64,000 bases of DNA from Pseudomonas marginalis (lineage in GTDB: Bacteria; Pseudomonadota; Gammaproteobacteria; Pseudomonadales; Pseudomonadaceae): positions 62,227 to 126,226 of the forward strand of contig NZ_LKEG01000033.1 of the NCBI RefSeq assembly GCF_001645105.1, read 5' to 3'. How positions within the stretch are numbered: the stretch's first letter is position 1; each line of letters begins with the position of its first letter. The notes under the pieces were generated by a model. It was not told the origin of the DNA, made no database searches, and saw only the letters and a list, made by a program, of their open reading frames with translations. Position numbers and translations under genes: made by a program. Positions 28,770 through 38,201 of this stretch are shown here, piece after piece.

Positions 28770-29193
28770 ACCCTTTACCTCCGTCACCACCTCTCGAACC
28801 GTTGCCCCCACGTCATCCCGCCAAGAATGCTGAGTGTTATCAGGGATCAAGGCCCCTGCGGCCTGTGGGGATGTCCACTTACGCGGGACTTACGGCTCCT
28901 TACGGCCAAGAGCTTGGGCATCTCATGATCTGGCCTCCTGAACACCGTTACCGGTGGGCGGGTGGAGGCAGTGCTGGCTGACTAAACCAGCGCCTGAAGA
29001 TCCTGAGCCGGGTGAAGGCAGCAATGCGATGACCGGGGCATGCCTGACTGTCAGTCAGGTGCAGTCCATTCCCTGGTCTGCGGCACCATCATCTGCATGG
29101 CTGTTGCTGGTGACATCGGCGTTTGTCACGCCGATTGTCACGAGGGGGATTGCCGCAAAGTCATGTGTGATCAGGGCTGCAGCAGTGGTAGGA

Positions 29194-29228
29194 GTGCCCG
29201 TCTCTTTCCAGAAGAAAGAGACGGGCAC
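29194..29228. repeat. Perfect 15-bp inverted repeat
   Basis: GTGCCCGTCTCTTTC (29194-29208) and its exact reverse complement (29214-29228) are separated by five bases. There is no T-run on either side, so a simple intrinsic terminator is doubtful. A recombination site arm or a structured RNA element are alternatives. Confidence 0.75.
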
Positions 29229-29583
29229 AGGTTGGCGCAATATCCGGCCAAGCGGATAGGTTGCTGCAGGGCAGCGCAGGACGGTGTTTCTGGCGCATGA
29301 GGGCCATATGTGTAAGAGCATCCATCACTGGGAGTGACCGGGCGAGCTGCCGGATGCGAATCGCCCTTGGGGAGAACCACCGCGGGAGCGGCGTGACCTT
29401 GAAGGTTCGGGCCACTTGGGGTGCTGTCATCGACAGCGCTTGCACGGCCAGTTCTACGCCTGTGGATAAACCCGGTCAAGGGTCGAAATTCAGCGCTGCT
29501 TGGGATGAGAAAAGCGGTTATCCACCGGTGGAATTCCGTGGTAAATCCTGGACAACGTGGTCGCTTTTAGCTCTTCAAAGTAA

Positions 29584-29628
29584 GGTCCATCCAAACAGGG
29601 CGGCTTTGCAGCCCTGTTTGGATGGACC
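29584..29628. repeat. Perfect 18-bp inverted repeat
   Basis: GGTCCATCCAAACAGGGC (29584-29601) pairs exactly with 29611-29628 around a nine-base loop. It lies 87 bases downstream of the integrase stop (29716, minus strand), so it may terminate integrase transcription, although no T-run follows. Confidence 0.75.
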
Positions 29629-29715
29629 CGCGCTTAGAAGCGGATAAACGAGGCTGCTTGCCCCGAATCTTGAACGTTCAGTTGTTGTCGCTGCAGTTCT
29701 TACGCCTGTACAGCG

Positions 29716-30972
29716 CTAGCGGATCGGCACCACGTTCTTGTCTCTGACTTGGCCGTATGCTGAGGCGAGCAGGCTACCGGTGGCGGCTTTCTGGATGTGC
29801 TCACTCCACCAGGCCATCATCGGACGCCGGCGCTCAATGTAGTCGGCGCGGTTGTAGGCGCTCCGCACCTCATCCCTGTCGACGTGCGCCAGTGCGACTT
29901 CAATAAGCTCCGGGTCCCACCCATGCTCATTCAAGATGGTGCTCGCCATCGAACGCATGCCGTGGCTGACTAAGCGATCCTGGAAGCCCATACGCTTCAA
30001 CGCCATGTTGGCAGTTTGGCTATTGGCGTGGGTGCGTGGATTTCTGTCTGCCGGGAAGACGTATTCGCGATGGCCGCTGTGAGACTTGAGTGATTCCAGT
30101 AGTGCAACAGCGTGATCACTCAACGGGATGCTGTGTGGACGGCGCTTCTTCATTTGCTCCGGAGGGATGGTCCAGACACGCCTCTCAAAGTCGATGTCTG
30201 TCCAACGAGTGGTCGCCGCCTCGGCAGGGCGAGTCATGGTATGCAACTGCCATTCGATCAGACAGCGGGTGGTGCGTTTGATGCTGGCGTTCGCGATCTC
30301 CAGCATGAGCTCGGGGAGCTCTTCTGGCGGAAGCGCAGCCATGTTCTCTTTCTTGGGCTTCTTGAAAACCGCCCTGATACCGCTGAGCGGGTTGGCGAAG
30401 ATCAGGCCTGAGTTCACGCCGTAGGTCATGATCTCGTTCAGCCGCTGACTAAGACGCTTGACCGTCTCCAAGCTGCCTTTCGCTTCGATCGGACGAAGCA
30501 ATTCGATCACCATCGGCGCGGTGATTTTCGCGAGTGGCGTCGTCTTCAAATCGGGGAGCAGGTGCAGCGTTAGCGATCGCCAAATGTCCTCGGCGTAGGC
30601 CGAGGTGACCGAGTCTTTCTTGAGCTCGAACCAGGCGGTAGCCACGTTCTCGAAGGTGTGTTCCGTTTCTGCGCGCTTGGCTTCATTCAGCGTATTGCGC
30701 TGCACCTTCGGGTCGATGCCCTGGGCGAGCAGCTCGCGCGCTTCGACTGCCTTCTTTCGTGCGTTCGCCAGTGACAGTTCGGGGTAGGTCCCGAAGCCGA
30801 TGTTGATGCGCTTTTTGGTGAGCGGTTCGCGGTAGTTGAAATTCCACAGCAACGAGCCGTTGCTGCGTACGCGGAGCTGCAAACCGTCACCGTCAGTGAG
30901 GACGTAATCCTTGGACGCGGGCTTGACTCCCTTGAGCTGTCGATCGGAGAGGCGGAGGTTTTGGGTAGGCAT
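29716..30972 (-). CDS. P4-type site-specific integrase of the island
   Basis: 418 residues from the ATG at 30972 (GAGGA upstream); the frame continues 34 codons further without a better start. The N-terminus (LSDRQLKGVKPASKDYVLTD, then GDGLQLRV) is the DUF4102 arm-binding domain of P4-like integrases. The catalytic domain shows TRPAEA (first Arg), HGMRSMAST (HxxR), ALAHVDRDEVRSAYNR (His and nucleophile Tyr). Integrases of this class commonly use tRNA or tmRNA 3' ends, and this gene lies 188 bases from the ssrA 3' end, reading away from it. So it very likely catalyses integration and excision of this island at ssrA. Confidence 0.95.
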   Translation of the reverse strand: MPTQNLRLSDRQLKGVKPASKDYVLTDGDGLQLRVRSNGSLLWNFNYREPLTKKRINIGFGTYPELSLANARKKAVEARELLAQGIDPKVQRNTLNEAKRAETEHTFENVATAWFELKKDSVTSAYAEDIWRSLTLHLLPDLKTTPLAKITAPMVIELLRPIEAKGSLETVKRLSQRLNEIMTYGVNSGLIFANPLSGIRAVFKKPKKENMAALPPEELPELMLEIANASIKRTTRCLIEWQLHTMTRPAEAATTRWTDIDFERRVWTIPPEQMKKRRPHSIPLSDHAVALLESLKSHSGHREYVFPADRNPRTHANSQTANMALKRMGFQDRLVSHGMRSMASTILNEHGWDPELIEVALAHVDRDEVRSAYNRADYIERRRPMMAWWSEHIQKAATGSLLASAYGQVRDKNVVPIR

Positions 30973-31122
30973 GAGATTGTCCTCAGGCACTGATTCGGTA
31001 TTCCAAAGATTAGCACCGGATGGGCTGGAATACTGTTTGGAATACCCGAATGGCTGGAACTCAAAAAATCTCATAGGACCGCAAAAGCACTGGAGGTCGC
31101 GTATTTACTGGATCTCAGGCAC

Positions 31123-31152
31123 AAAAAAAGACGTCCGTGGACGTCTTTTTTT
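31123..31152. terminator. Bidirectional terminator downstream of ssrA
   Basis: GACGTCC and GGACGTC (31130-31145) flanked by A7 on one side and T7 on the other, so it works in both directions. It ends ssrA transcription. It sits on the island side of the presumed attachment site, so it may be supplied by the island or rebuilt by it. Confidence 0.85.
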
Positions 31153-31159
31153 GATCATT

Positions 31160-31190
31160 TGGTGGAGCCGGGGGGATTTGAACCCCCGTC
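31160..31190. other. Presumed island attachment site (ssrA 3' end)
   Basis: The 3' end of tmRNA with the T-loop sequence and CCA. The integrase gene next to it and the change from island to core genes place the junction here. The exact core cannot be set because the second copy was not found in the window. Confidence 0.6.
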
Positions 31191-31556
31191 CGCCAGTACT
31201 CCGCTGTCGGTACTACATGCGTAGCCGTTTCTATTAAGTTAACCCTCAGCGACCCGAAGGGCAGGGTGCTTTGGGCGAGTTGTGTAAGTTTTAGCCGCTT
31301 CGTCCACAACGTACTGCACGGCGATTCTGTTCTATATGACAATCACTTTGGGTTTACAGACATCCCCTGGTGATTGCTGGACCCGAAGGTACCAGAAGCT
31401 CAGGGCTAAGGCTGCTTACGCAGCGAGAGCGAATTCCTGGCCGTAGTTTTCGTCATTGGCAACTATAAGAAGTTGCAACAGTGGATTTACGAGTTCTGTT
31501 ACCAACTCGGCATGCACCTAAAGTTTCGCGACCGGCGTCGAATCCTAAACGGCCCC
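31160..31556 (-). ncRNA. ssrA: Transfer-messenger RNA (tmRNA)
   Basis: 397 nt. The 5' end GGGGCC and the 3' end CGGCTCCACCA form the tRNA-like domain with GGTTCAAATCC as T-arm. The tag reading frame encodes ANDENYGQEFALAA followed by TAA (near 31457-31413), the Pseudomonas form of the degradation tag. With SmpB (encoded about 6 kb to the right) it rescues stalled ribosomes and tags the nascent chain for proteolysis. The gene is intact although an island has inserted at its 3' end. Confidence 0.98.
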
Positions 31557-31560
31557 GTGC

Positions 31561-31591
31561 TTGTAACTCGTTGTTTCTTAGTGAGTGACAA
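31561..31591 (-). promoter_or_regulatory. Possible ssrA promoter
   Basis: On the minus strand TTGTCA and TTACAA are spaced 19 bases apart, with the second five bases from the mature 5' end. The spacing is long for sigma-70, so this is tentative. Confidence 0.35.
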
Positions 31592-31616
31592 GCCTGTGCA
31601 GTGTACGCCAAACGGT

Positions 31617-31650
31617 CACGGAAGGCCAACCCGAAGGTTGGCCTTCCGTG
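31617..31650 (-). terminator. Hairpin after the small exported protein gene
   Basis: A perfect 15-bp stem, CACGGAAGGCCAACC with its complement, around a CGAA (TTCG on the minus strand) loop, starting 10 bases past the stop at 31661. No T-run follows, but the stem is very stable. Confidence 0.7.
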
Positions 31651-31660
31651 AAGGAGCAGC

Positions 31661-31939
31661 CTATTGACCGCCTTTTTCGCTGTTCTGCAGGTCTTGCAGT
31701 GCCTTCGAGGTGATCTCGATGCACCTTTTGTCATCGCCCGCGGCGTGGGCCGCTTTGGCTTGGGAGACGGCGGTGTCGATCTCGCCGCTTTTACCGCTGG
31801 TGTCAGTGGCGAGCAGCGCTTTACCGTTGTTGATTTTGTCCAGATTGATTTTGCACAGATCGGGCTCGCCCGCAGCGAACACAGGCGAAGCCAACATCGC
31901 AGCGGTAACGAACAAGCCAGCAAGAGCGGAACGCTTCAT
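31661..31939 (-). CDS. Small exported protein of unknown function
   Basis: 92 residues with GGAG upstream of the ATG. The N-terminus MKRSALAGLFVTAAMLASPVFA is a clear Sec signal peptide ending at AxA, so the mature protein of about 70 residues is probably periplasmic. It contains two Cys (in DLCKINLDKI and DKRCIEI), which could form a disulfide, and is otherwise helical and Ala/Lys-rich. Similar short proteins are known in Pseudomonas without assigned function. It has its own terminator hairpin. Confidence 0.8.
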   Translation of the reverse strand: MKRSALAGLFVTAAMLASPVFAAGEPDLCKINLDKINNGKALLATDTSGKSGEIDTAVSQAKAAHAAGDDKRCIEITSKALQDLQNSEKGGQ

Positions 31940-32089
31940 AGGGTATCTCCTTGCGCAAAGGGGCTCGACGCTGCTGGCGTTGAACGGTTGCCAGCGACAT
32001 CACGGATGAGCCTCGTTTGTCGAGGCCTATGCAGATGACTGCGCCGGCGCGCAGGGGTTCTGTTTTTTTGCAGGATCATTTTTGCTGGA

Positions 32090-34900
32090 TCAGTGTGCGC
32101 GGGCCTGGGTGACACGGTCCACCAGGTAGACCAAGCCGTGATAATCAATGCCGCCATGCTGGCTCAGGCCGATCTCGCAGGTACGGCTGGTGGAGATGCC
32201 TTCGCTGCAATATTGCACCGCGTCCTTGAGCGTGCGCAGTGAGTGGGCGTTGAGCTCCGGCGTGGTGAAGCCTTTGTCGCCGGCAAAACCGCAGCAATGA
32301 ATGCCCTCCGGGATGACCACGGTGTTGGAGCAGCGTCGGGCCAGGTCGATCAGGGCCTGGCTTTCGCCCAGGTGCTGGGTGCTGCAGGTGACGTGCACGG
32401 CGATCGGCGCTTCCTGGGGCGTGAAGTCGAGGCGATCCATCAGGTGGGTGCGGATAAAACGCACCGGGTCGTAAAGATCCAGGCGGGTTTCGCCCAGGTC
32501 CTGTACCAGGCGCAGGGTGCAGGGGCTGGTGTCGCAGTAGATCGGATCGAGCCCGCCACGGCTGGCGTGCAGCAGCGCGCCGATCAGTTCCTGGCGCTTG
32601 TGTTCGGCCTGTTCGGCATAGCCTTTGGAGGCGAAAGGCTGGCCGCAGCACAGGCTGTCCTCATTGTCGGGAAACACGACTTGGTAACCGGCTTTTTCCA
32701 ACAGATTGCGGGTTTTGTCATACAGCGACATCTGTTCCTTATCCCCCGCCGCCGGGCCCATGGCGCGTGACACGCAGGCGGCCAGGTAGACCACGCGTGG
32801 CCGCTCGTCCGTCACGGCCGGGCTGAAGCGAATGGCTTTTTCCGGCTGCGGCATGGCAGGGGTCCATTGCGGAATCTGTCCCTTGGACAGCTTGGTCACG
32901 CTGGCCGACAGCTCCGCCAGGCGAGGTGCGCCCAGCAGCATGCGCGCGCCATTGGCCACATGCAGGGTGAAGCGCGCGCCTTGCAGTGCAGTGGCGAAAT
33001 GAGTGGCGAGCCATTCGGCCGTTTTCGTACGGTCGGCGTCGCGGCTGCGCAGTTTTTTCACCAGGTCGCCGGTATTGATTCCCACGGGGCAGCGTTGGGC
33101 GCACAGGCCGGTGGCAGCGCAGGTGTCGATGCCCTGGTAGTGATAGGCGGCTTCCAGCTCAGTGGTGTCGACACCGGCGCGTTTTTTTGCCTGGATATCG
33201 CGCCAGATCACGATGCGTTGCCGTGGGCTCAAGGTCAGGCCTTTCGACGGGCACACCGGTTCGCAGAAGCCGCATTCGATGCACTTATCCACAAGCTCAT
33301 CGGCGGCGGGCAGCGGCTTGAGGTGCTTGAGGTGGATGTGTGGGTCTTCGCTGAGCACCACGTCCGGATTGAGGATGCCGTTGGGGTCGAGTAGCCGCTT
33401 GAGTTGCCACATCAATTGATAGGCGTCGCTGCCCCATTCCAGCTCGACAAACGGCGCCATATTGCGGCCGGTGCCGTGTTCGGCTTTCAACGAGCCCCCA
33501 AACTCCACCGCCACCAATTGCGCCACGTCGTCCATGAACGCTTGGTAGCGCGTGACTTCTTCCGCGCTGTTGAAGCCTTGAGTGAACACGAAGTGCAGAT
33601 TGCCTTCCAGTGCGTGTCCGAAAAGTATCGCTTCGTCGTAGTGATGTTTGTCGAACAGTTCGATCAAGCGGTTGACGCCGATTGCCAGTTGCTCAACCGG
33701 GAAGGTCACGTCCTCGATGATCACGGTGGTGCCGGTTTTGCGCACGGCACCGACGGCTGGGAAGGTGTCTTTGCGGATTGCCCACAGGCGGGCGTTTTCC
33801 ACGGGGTCTTCCGTGAAATCGACCTGCTTCTCTACCGGGAATTGGGCGAGGGAGGCCATGATCAGCACCAGTTGCTCATGCAGCAAGGACGAAGACGCCG
33901 CACGGGATTCGATCAACAGGGCGCAGGCAGTTTCCGATAGCTGCTGTACGAACGCGGGCATGCCCGGCTTGTTCTGTACCGAGCGCAGGCTGCGACGGTC
34001 CAGTAGCTCGACGGCCGAGACCGGTTGGGTTTTAAGGACGCTCACTGCGTTGCAGCAGGTCTCGACGTCCGGAAACACAATCAACGCCGATGCTTTGTTC
34101 GGGTGATCGATCACGGTGTCGTAGGTGACCGCGCTGATAAAACCAAGGGTGCCCTCGGAGCCCACCAACAGGTGGCTGAGGATATCCAGTGGCTCATCAA
34201 AATCCACCAAGGCGTTGAGTGACAGGCCGGTGGTATTTTTCAGACGGTATTTGTGGCGTATTTTTGCCGCCAGCTCAGCATTCGCCCGGGTTTCGCGGCC
34301 CAGTGTCGCCAGGCGTTCAAGCAGCGGCCCGTGCTGTTCACGAAACGCCTTAACGCTGGCCGCGTCTTCGGTGTCCACGCGACTGCCGTCAGCCAGTACG
34401 AGGCGAATCCCGGCCAAGGTGTGATAGGTGTTCTGCGCGGTGCCGCAGCACATGCCGCTGGCGTTATTGGCGACAATGCCGCCGATTTTGCAGGCGTTGA
34501 TCGACGCCGGATCCGGCCCGATCTTGCGCCCGAACGGTGCCAGCCACGCGTTCGCCTGAGCGCCGATGACACCGGGCTGCAGGCGGATTTGTGTGCCTTG
34601 CCCACGGATTTCGCGGCCGTTCCAGTTGTCGCCCAGTACGATCAGCACTGAATCGCTGATGGCTTGCCCGGACAGGCTGGTGCCCGCAGCGCGGAAAGTT
34701 ACCGGTACGCGGTCGCGCTGAGCGAGTTGCAGCAGCGTAACGACTTCGTCCTCCGATTCCACGCGGATCACCAACTGTGGGATCAGTCGGTAAAAGCTGG
34801 CGTCGGTGCCGAAAGCGAGGGTGGAAAGCGCGTCGTCGAAACGCCGATCTTTCGGGATCAAGTGTGCGACGTCGCTCAGGAAAGCAGCAGGCAGGCTCAT
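32090..34900 (-). CDS. lldE: FAD- and Fe-S-dependent D-lactate dehydrogenase
   Basis: 936 residues. Residues about 40-230 are the FAD-binding (PCMH) domain, followed by the FAD-oxidase C-terminal domain to about 500. Then come two 4Fe-4S motifs (CIECGFCEPVCP and CAATGLCAQRCP) and two CCG-type segments (CCGQPF, HCCGFAGDKGF). This is the NAD-independent D-lactate dehydrogenase of Pseudomonas lactate operons, oxidising D-lactate to pyruvate and passing electrons to the respiratory chain. GGAGGA precedes the ATG. It lies 69 bases after lldP on the same strand, so both are probably one operon controlled by the divergent LldR. lldD, for L-lactate, normally between them, is not here. Symbols for this gene vary (lldE, dld). 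Confidence 0.9.
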   Translation of the reverse strand: MSLPAAFLSDVAHLIPKDRRFDDALSTLAFGTDASFYRLIPQLVIRVESEDEVVTLLQLAQRDRVPVTFRAAGTSLSGQAISDSVLIVLGDNWNGREIRGQGTQIRLQPGVIGAQANAWLAPFGRKIGPDPASINACKIGGIVANNASGMCCGTAQNTYHTLAGIRLVLADGSRVDTEDAASVKAFREQHGPLLERLATLGRETRANAELAAKIRHKYRLKNTTGLSLNALVDFDEPLDILSHLLVGSEGTLGFISAVTYDTVIDHPNKASALIVFPDVETCCNAVSVLKTQPVSAVELLDRRSLRSVQNKPGMPAFVQQLSETACALLIESRAASSSLLHEQLVLIMASLAQFPVEKQVDFTEDPVENARLWAIRKDTFPAVGAVRKTGTTVIIEDVTFPVEQLAIGVNRLIELFDKHHYDEAILFGHALEGNLHFVFTQGFNSAEEVTRYQAFMDDVAQLVAVEFGGSLKAEHGTGRNMAPFVELEWGSDAYQLMWQLKRLLDPNGILNPDVVLSEDPHIHLKHLKPLPAADELVDKCIECGFCEPVCPSKGLTLSPRQRIVIWRDIQAKKRAGVDTTELEAAYHYQGIDTCAATGLCAQRCPVGINTGDLVKKLRSRDADRTKTAEWLATHFATALQGARFTLHVANGARMLLGAPRLAELSASVTKLSKGQIPQWTPAMPQPEKAIRFSPAVTDERPRVVYLAACVSRAMGPAAGDKEQMSLYDKTRNLLEKAGYQVVFPDNEDSLCCGQPFASKGYAEQAEHKRQELIGALLHASRGGLDPIYCDTSPCTLRLVQDLGETRLDLYDPVRFIRTHLMDRLDFTPQEAPIAVHVTCSTQHLGESQALIDLARRCSNTVVIPEGIHCCGFAGDKGFTTPELNAHSLRTLKDAVQYCSEGISTSRTCEIGLSQHGGIDYHGLVYLVDRVTQARAH

Positions 34901-34969
34901 CGGTCCTCCAGAAATAGCTGACGCCGGAATCGTATCCGGCGTCGATTCTTACCCTATTGCGTGCAGGTC

Positions 34970-36664
34970 TCAGTGCACCAGCATACCGGTGAACCAGTAA
35001 GCCTGGGCCAGGGTGATCAGCCCGACGATCGTGGCAAAGAACAGGCTGTGCTTGAGGGTAAAGCGGAACAGGTCGGATTCCTTGCCTACCAGGCCAGTGG
35101 CGGCGCACGCCACGGCGATCGATTGAGGCGAGATCATTTTGCCGGTGACGCCGCCGCTGGTATTCGCCGCGACCAGCAGCGTGTCGTTCACGCCGATCTG
35201 ATGCGCAGTGGTGGCCTGCAGCGAGCTGAACAGGGCGTTGGACGAGGTATCAGAACCTGTCAGGAAAACGCCCAGCCACCCGAGGAAAGGCGAGAAGAAC
35301 GGGAAGGCTGCACCGGTGCCGGCCAATACCAGCGCCATGGTCGACGACATGCCGGAGTAATTGGTGACGAATGCGAACGCCAACACCATGCCAATGGACA
35401 GGATGGGCCAGCGAAGTTCATAGAAGGTCTCTTTTAAAGTGGTAAGACCAGTTTTAATGTTGATCTTAAGCACCAGCATAGAGATCAATGCAGAGAAGAA
35501 AATCGCGGTGCCGGTCGCGGAAATCGGGTCCAGCTTGAACACAGCCGGGATCGCGGTGGGGTTGGTCACGATGGGTGCGACCTTGATCACCATTTGGTCC
35601 AAGTGCGGAATCGCGAAGTTGAACACCCAGCTGTACATCGAGCCGCCGGCGGCGAACATCGCCTTGAACGGTTTGAGCGTCCAGATCGTCACCAGCACGG
35701 TAAGGATCAGGAACGGTGACCAGGCCTTGAAAATCTGCACCAGGCTGTAGGGCGAGACAACCGTGTTGCGTGGCAGGCCGAAACCGCCGGCACTGGCGGT
35801 GACTGCCGCGCTGGAAGTGGCGCCGGCAATCTGTGCGCCAGCGGTGCGCTTGGGTTGCCACACTTTCAGGAACAGCGTCAGGGAAATCAGGCTGGCAAGG
35901 GCCGAGGTGATATCCGGCAGTTCAGGGCCGATGAAGTTGGACGTGAAGTACTGGGTGATGGCAAAGCTCAAGCCCGCTACCAGCGCCGCCGGCCAGGTTT
36001 CACGCACGCCGCGCAGGCCGTCCATCATGAACACCAGCCAGAACGGCACGAACAGCGACAGCAGCGGCAGTTGGCGACCGGTCATGGCGCCGATCTTGAA
36101 CGCATCAATGCCGGTCACTTGACCCGCAACGATGATCGGGATGCCCAATGCGCCAAAGGCCACCGGTGCGGTGTTGGCAATCAGGCACAGACCCGCGGCG
36201 TACAGCGGGTTGAAGCCGAGGCCGACCAGCAGTGCGGCGGTGATTGCCACGGGGGCGCCGAAACCGGCCGCACCTTCCAGGAAGGCTCCGAAACAGAAGC
36301 CGATCAGCAGCACTTGCAGGCGCTGGTCGTCAGTGATCGACAGCACCGAGCTGCGAATGATCTCAAACTGGCCGCTCTTAACCGTGAGTTTGTAGAGGAA
36401 CACCGCGGCGACAATGATCCACGCGATAGGCCACAGGCCGTAGGCAAAGCCATAACCGGCGGCGGCCAGTGCCATGTCCACCGGCATCTTAAAGGCAAAG
36501 ATCGCCACCAGGATCGACAGCGCCAAGGTGATGCTGCCGGCCACGTGGCCTTTGAGGCGAAATACGGCCAGGGCCAGGAAGAAGAATACGATCGGAATGA
36601 CGGCCGCTAATGCGGACAGGCCGAGGCTGCCGAGCGGGCTGTAGAGCTGTTGCCAGGTTTGCAT
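34970..36664 (-). CDS. lldP: L-lactate permease
   Basis: 564 residues, the usual length of LctP-family permeases, with about a dozen hydrophobic segments along its length. It starts [20 protein letters not shown] and includes the family's [11 protein letters not shown] stretch. It imports lactate and glycolate with protons across the inner membrane. It is the first gene of the leftward lactate operon; a palindromic operator lies 42 bases upstream. Confidence 0.95.
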   Translation of the reverse strand: MQTWQQLYSPLGSLGLSALAAVIPIVFFFLALAVFRLKGHVAGSITLALSILVAIFAFKMPVDMALAAAGYGFAYGLWPIAWIIVAAVFLYKLTVKSGQFEIIRSSVLSITDDQRLQVLLIGFCFGAFLEGAAGFGAPVAITAALLVGLGFNPLYAAGLCLIANTAPVAFGALGIPIIVAGQVTGIDAFKIGAMTGRQLPLLSLFVPFWLVFMMDGLRGVRETWPAALVAGLSFAITQYFTSNFIGPELPDITSALASLISLTLFLKVWQPKRTAGAQIAGATSSAAVTASAGGFGLPRNTVVSPYSLVQIFKAWSPFLILTVLVTIWTLKPFKAMFAAGGSMYSWVFNFAIPHLDQMVIKVAPIVTNPTAIPAVFKLDPISATGTAIFFSALISMLVLKINIKTGLTTLKETFYELRWPILSIGMVLAFAFVTNYSGMSSTMALVLAGTGAAFPFFSPFLGWLGVFLTGSDTSSNALFSSLQATTAHQIGVNDTLLVAANTSGGVTGKMISPQSIAVACAATGLVGKESDLFRFTLKHSLFFATIVGLITLAQAYWFTGMLVH

Positions 36665-36705
36665 ATGGGGTGGCCCCTGATTGTTGTTGTTTGGTTAGCT
36701 TGGAT

Positions 36706-36722
36706 AATTGGTAATACCAATT
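36706..36722. promoter_or_regulatory. LldR operator
   Basis: AATTGGTA-A-TACCAATT is a perfect palindrome containing TGGTAATACCA, which fits the TNGTNNNACNA consensus of FadR-subfamily GntR regulators. It lies between divergent lldP and lldR, where LldR represses until lactate binds. Confidence 0.75.
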
Positions 36723-36914
36723 TACAATCGCTGTGGGCTAGGTTAAAAGGCTTCGGGGCGGTGTGTCAATTTGCCGCTCGCGAAACTTTGGTCGTAGGTG
36801 GGTAGGCGACGGATCTGAGCGGATAAATCGAAGGCGTTCTGATAGGTGCTGCGAGTGCGGCGATAGGCCAGAATAGAGGGCCCGGCGAGTGGTCGGGATG
36901 GTGGAGAGTGAGTT

Positions 36915-37682
36915 ATGGGGTTTGATCAGGTGCGTCAGCGCCGTTTGTCCGACGATATCGTCGAGCAGCTTGAGGGCATGATCCTTGAGGGCACGCTGAA
37001 GTCGGGTGAGCGCTTGCCCGCCGAGCGCGCTTTGGCTGAGCAGTTTGGTGTGTCGCGTCCGTCTTTGCGGGAGGCAATCCAGAAATTGGCGGCCAAAGGT
37101 TTGCTCGTCAGTCGTCAGGGCGGTGGTAACTACGTGGCGGAGTCCTTGGGCTCCACGTTCAGTGATCCGCTGCTCCACCTGTTGGAGAATAATCCCGAGG
37201 TTCAGCGTGATCTTTTGGAGTTCCGCCAGACCCTTGAAGCCTCCTGCGCCTATTACGCGGCGCTACGTGCCACCGAGGTCGACCGCGAACGGCTCACGGC
37301 GGCCTTCGAAGCGCTCCAGGACTGCTACACCCGCTCCGATGAAGTGAGTCGAGCTGAAGAGGGGGCGGCGGATGCCAGGTTTCACTTGGCTATCGCCGAA
37401 GCCAGCCACAACGCCGTATTGCTGCACACCATTCGCGGTCTGTTCGACCTGCTGAAACGTAACGTGGTGACCAACATCGGGGGGATGTATCAACAGCGTA
37501 CGGAAACCCGCGACATGCTGATCAGTCAGCATAGGGATTTGTACCTGGCGATTATCGAAGGGCGTGCCGAGCAGGCGCGGGAAGTTTCAACGCGTCATCT
37601 GCTGTATGTGCAGGAAGTGTTGGAGGAGGTTCGTCAGGAGGTTCAGCGCGTGGCGCGTGCGGAGCGGCGCAAGGGCCTGTAG
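36915..37682 (+). CDS. lldR: GntR/FadR-family regulator of lactate utilisation
   Basis: 255 residues from the ATG at 36915 with GGAGAG six bases upstream. Residues about 10-75 are the GntR winged helix (GERLPAERALAEQFGVSRPS, LREAIQKLAAKG), followed by an all-helical FCD effector domain to about 230 with the metal-binding type His residues. Its place beside lldP and the FadR-type operator identify it as LldR. It should repress lldP and the downstream dehydrogenase and be released by lactate. Confidence 0.88.
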   Translation: MGFDQVRQRRLSDDIVEQLEGMILEGTLKSGERLPAERALAEQFGVSRPSLREAIQKLAAKGLLVSRQGGGNYVAESLGSTFSDPLLHLLENNPEVQRDLLEFRQTLEASCAYYAALRATEVDRERLTAAFEALQDCYTRSDEVSRAEEGAADARFHLAIAEASHNAVLLHTIRGLFDLLKRNVVTNIGGMYQQRTETRDMLISQHRDLYLAIIEGRAEQAREVSTRHLLYVQEVLEEVRQEVQRVARAERRKGL

Positions 37683-37718
37683 CCGAGGGAGGCTCCCAGG
37701 GCTACAGGCTTGCAAGGA

Positions 37719-38201
37719 TCAGTCTTCCTTGCCCTTGTTGCGCACGGCGCGATGCAGTTCGCGATTGGAATCGCGCTCGCGCTCGGTATCACGCTTGTCG
37801 TATTCCTTCTTACCTTTGCCCAGCGCGATCTCGCATTTGACCAGGTGCTTGCTCCAGTACCAGGACAGGCAGATACAGGCATAGCCTTTCTGCTGTACGG
37901 CGGCGGCAAGCTTTTCCAGTTCGCGTGCATTGAGCAGCAGCTTGCGCGTACGCACCGGGTCAGCAATCACGTGGGTGCTCGCGGTAGTCAGCGGGGTGAT
38001 ATGACTGCCCAGCAGCCATGCCTCGCCATCTTTGAGCAGCACATAGCTGTCGACCAGTTGCAGCTTGCTGGCGCGCAGACTCTTTACTTCCCAGCCGGCC
38101 AGGACCAGACCAGCCTCGAACCGATGTTCGATGAAGTAATCGTGTCGCGCCTTTTTATTTTGCGCGATGGTCCCTGTGGGGTGTTTCTTTTGTTTAGCCA
38201 T
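37719..38201 (-). CDS. smpB: SsrA-binding protein SmpB
   Basis: 160 residues from [10 protein letters not shown] at 38201; the frame is open further upstream, but this is the family N-terminus and length. The beta-barrel core ([28 protein letters not shown]) and the basic C-terminal tail ([10 protein letters not shown]...) that enters the ribosomal mRNA channel are present. It carries tmRNA to stalled ribosomes. Divergent from ratA. Confidence 0.97.
   Translation of the reverse strand: MAKQKKHPTGTIAQNKKARHDYFIEHRFEAGLVLAGWEVKSLRASKLQLVDSYVLLKDGEAWLLGSHITPLTTASTHVIADPVRTRKLLLNARELEKLAAAVQQKGYACICLSWYWSKHLVKCEIALGKGKKEYDKRDTERERDSNRELHRAVRNKGKED

Larger units (their letters stand above)
28770..29715. 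other. Non-coding stretch between the two recombinase genes
   Basis: About 0.95 kb without a convincing gene on either strand; open frames here lack ribosome-binding sites and protein-like composition. It contains two perfect hairpins (29194-29228 and 29584-29628), listed separately, and two DnaA-box-like nonamers, TGTGGATAA (29461-29469) and TTATCCACC (29518-29526), facing each other. It could hold recombination sites or a replication or excision control region of the element; none of this is shown. Confidence 0.45.

Noticed and set aside
29261..29647. 128-residue frame in the non-coding region
   Set aside because: No ribosome-binding site, unusual composition, and it covers the hairpin at 29584-29628.
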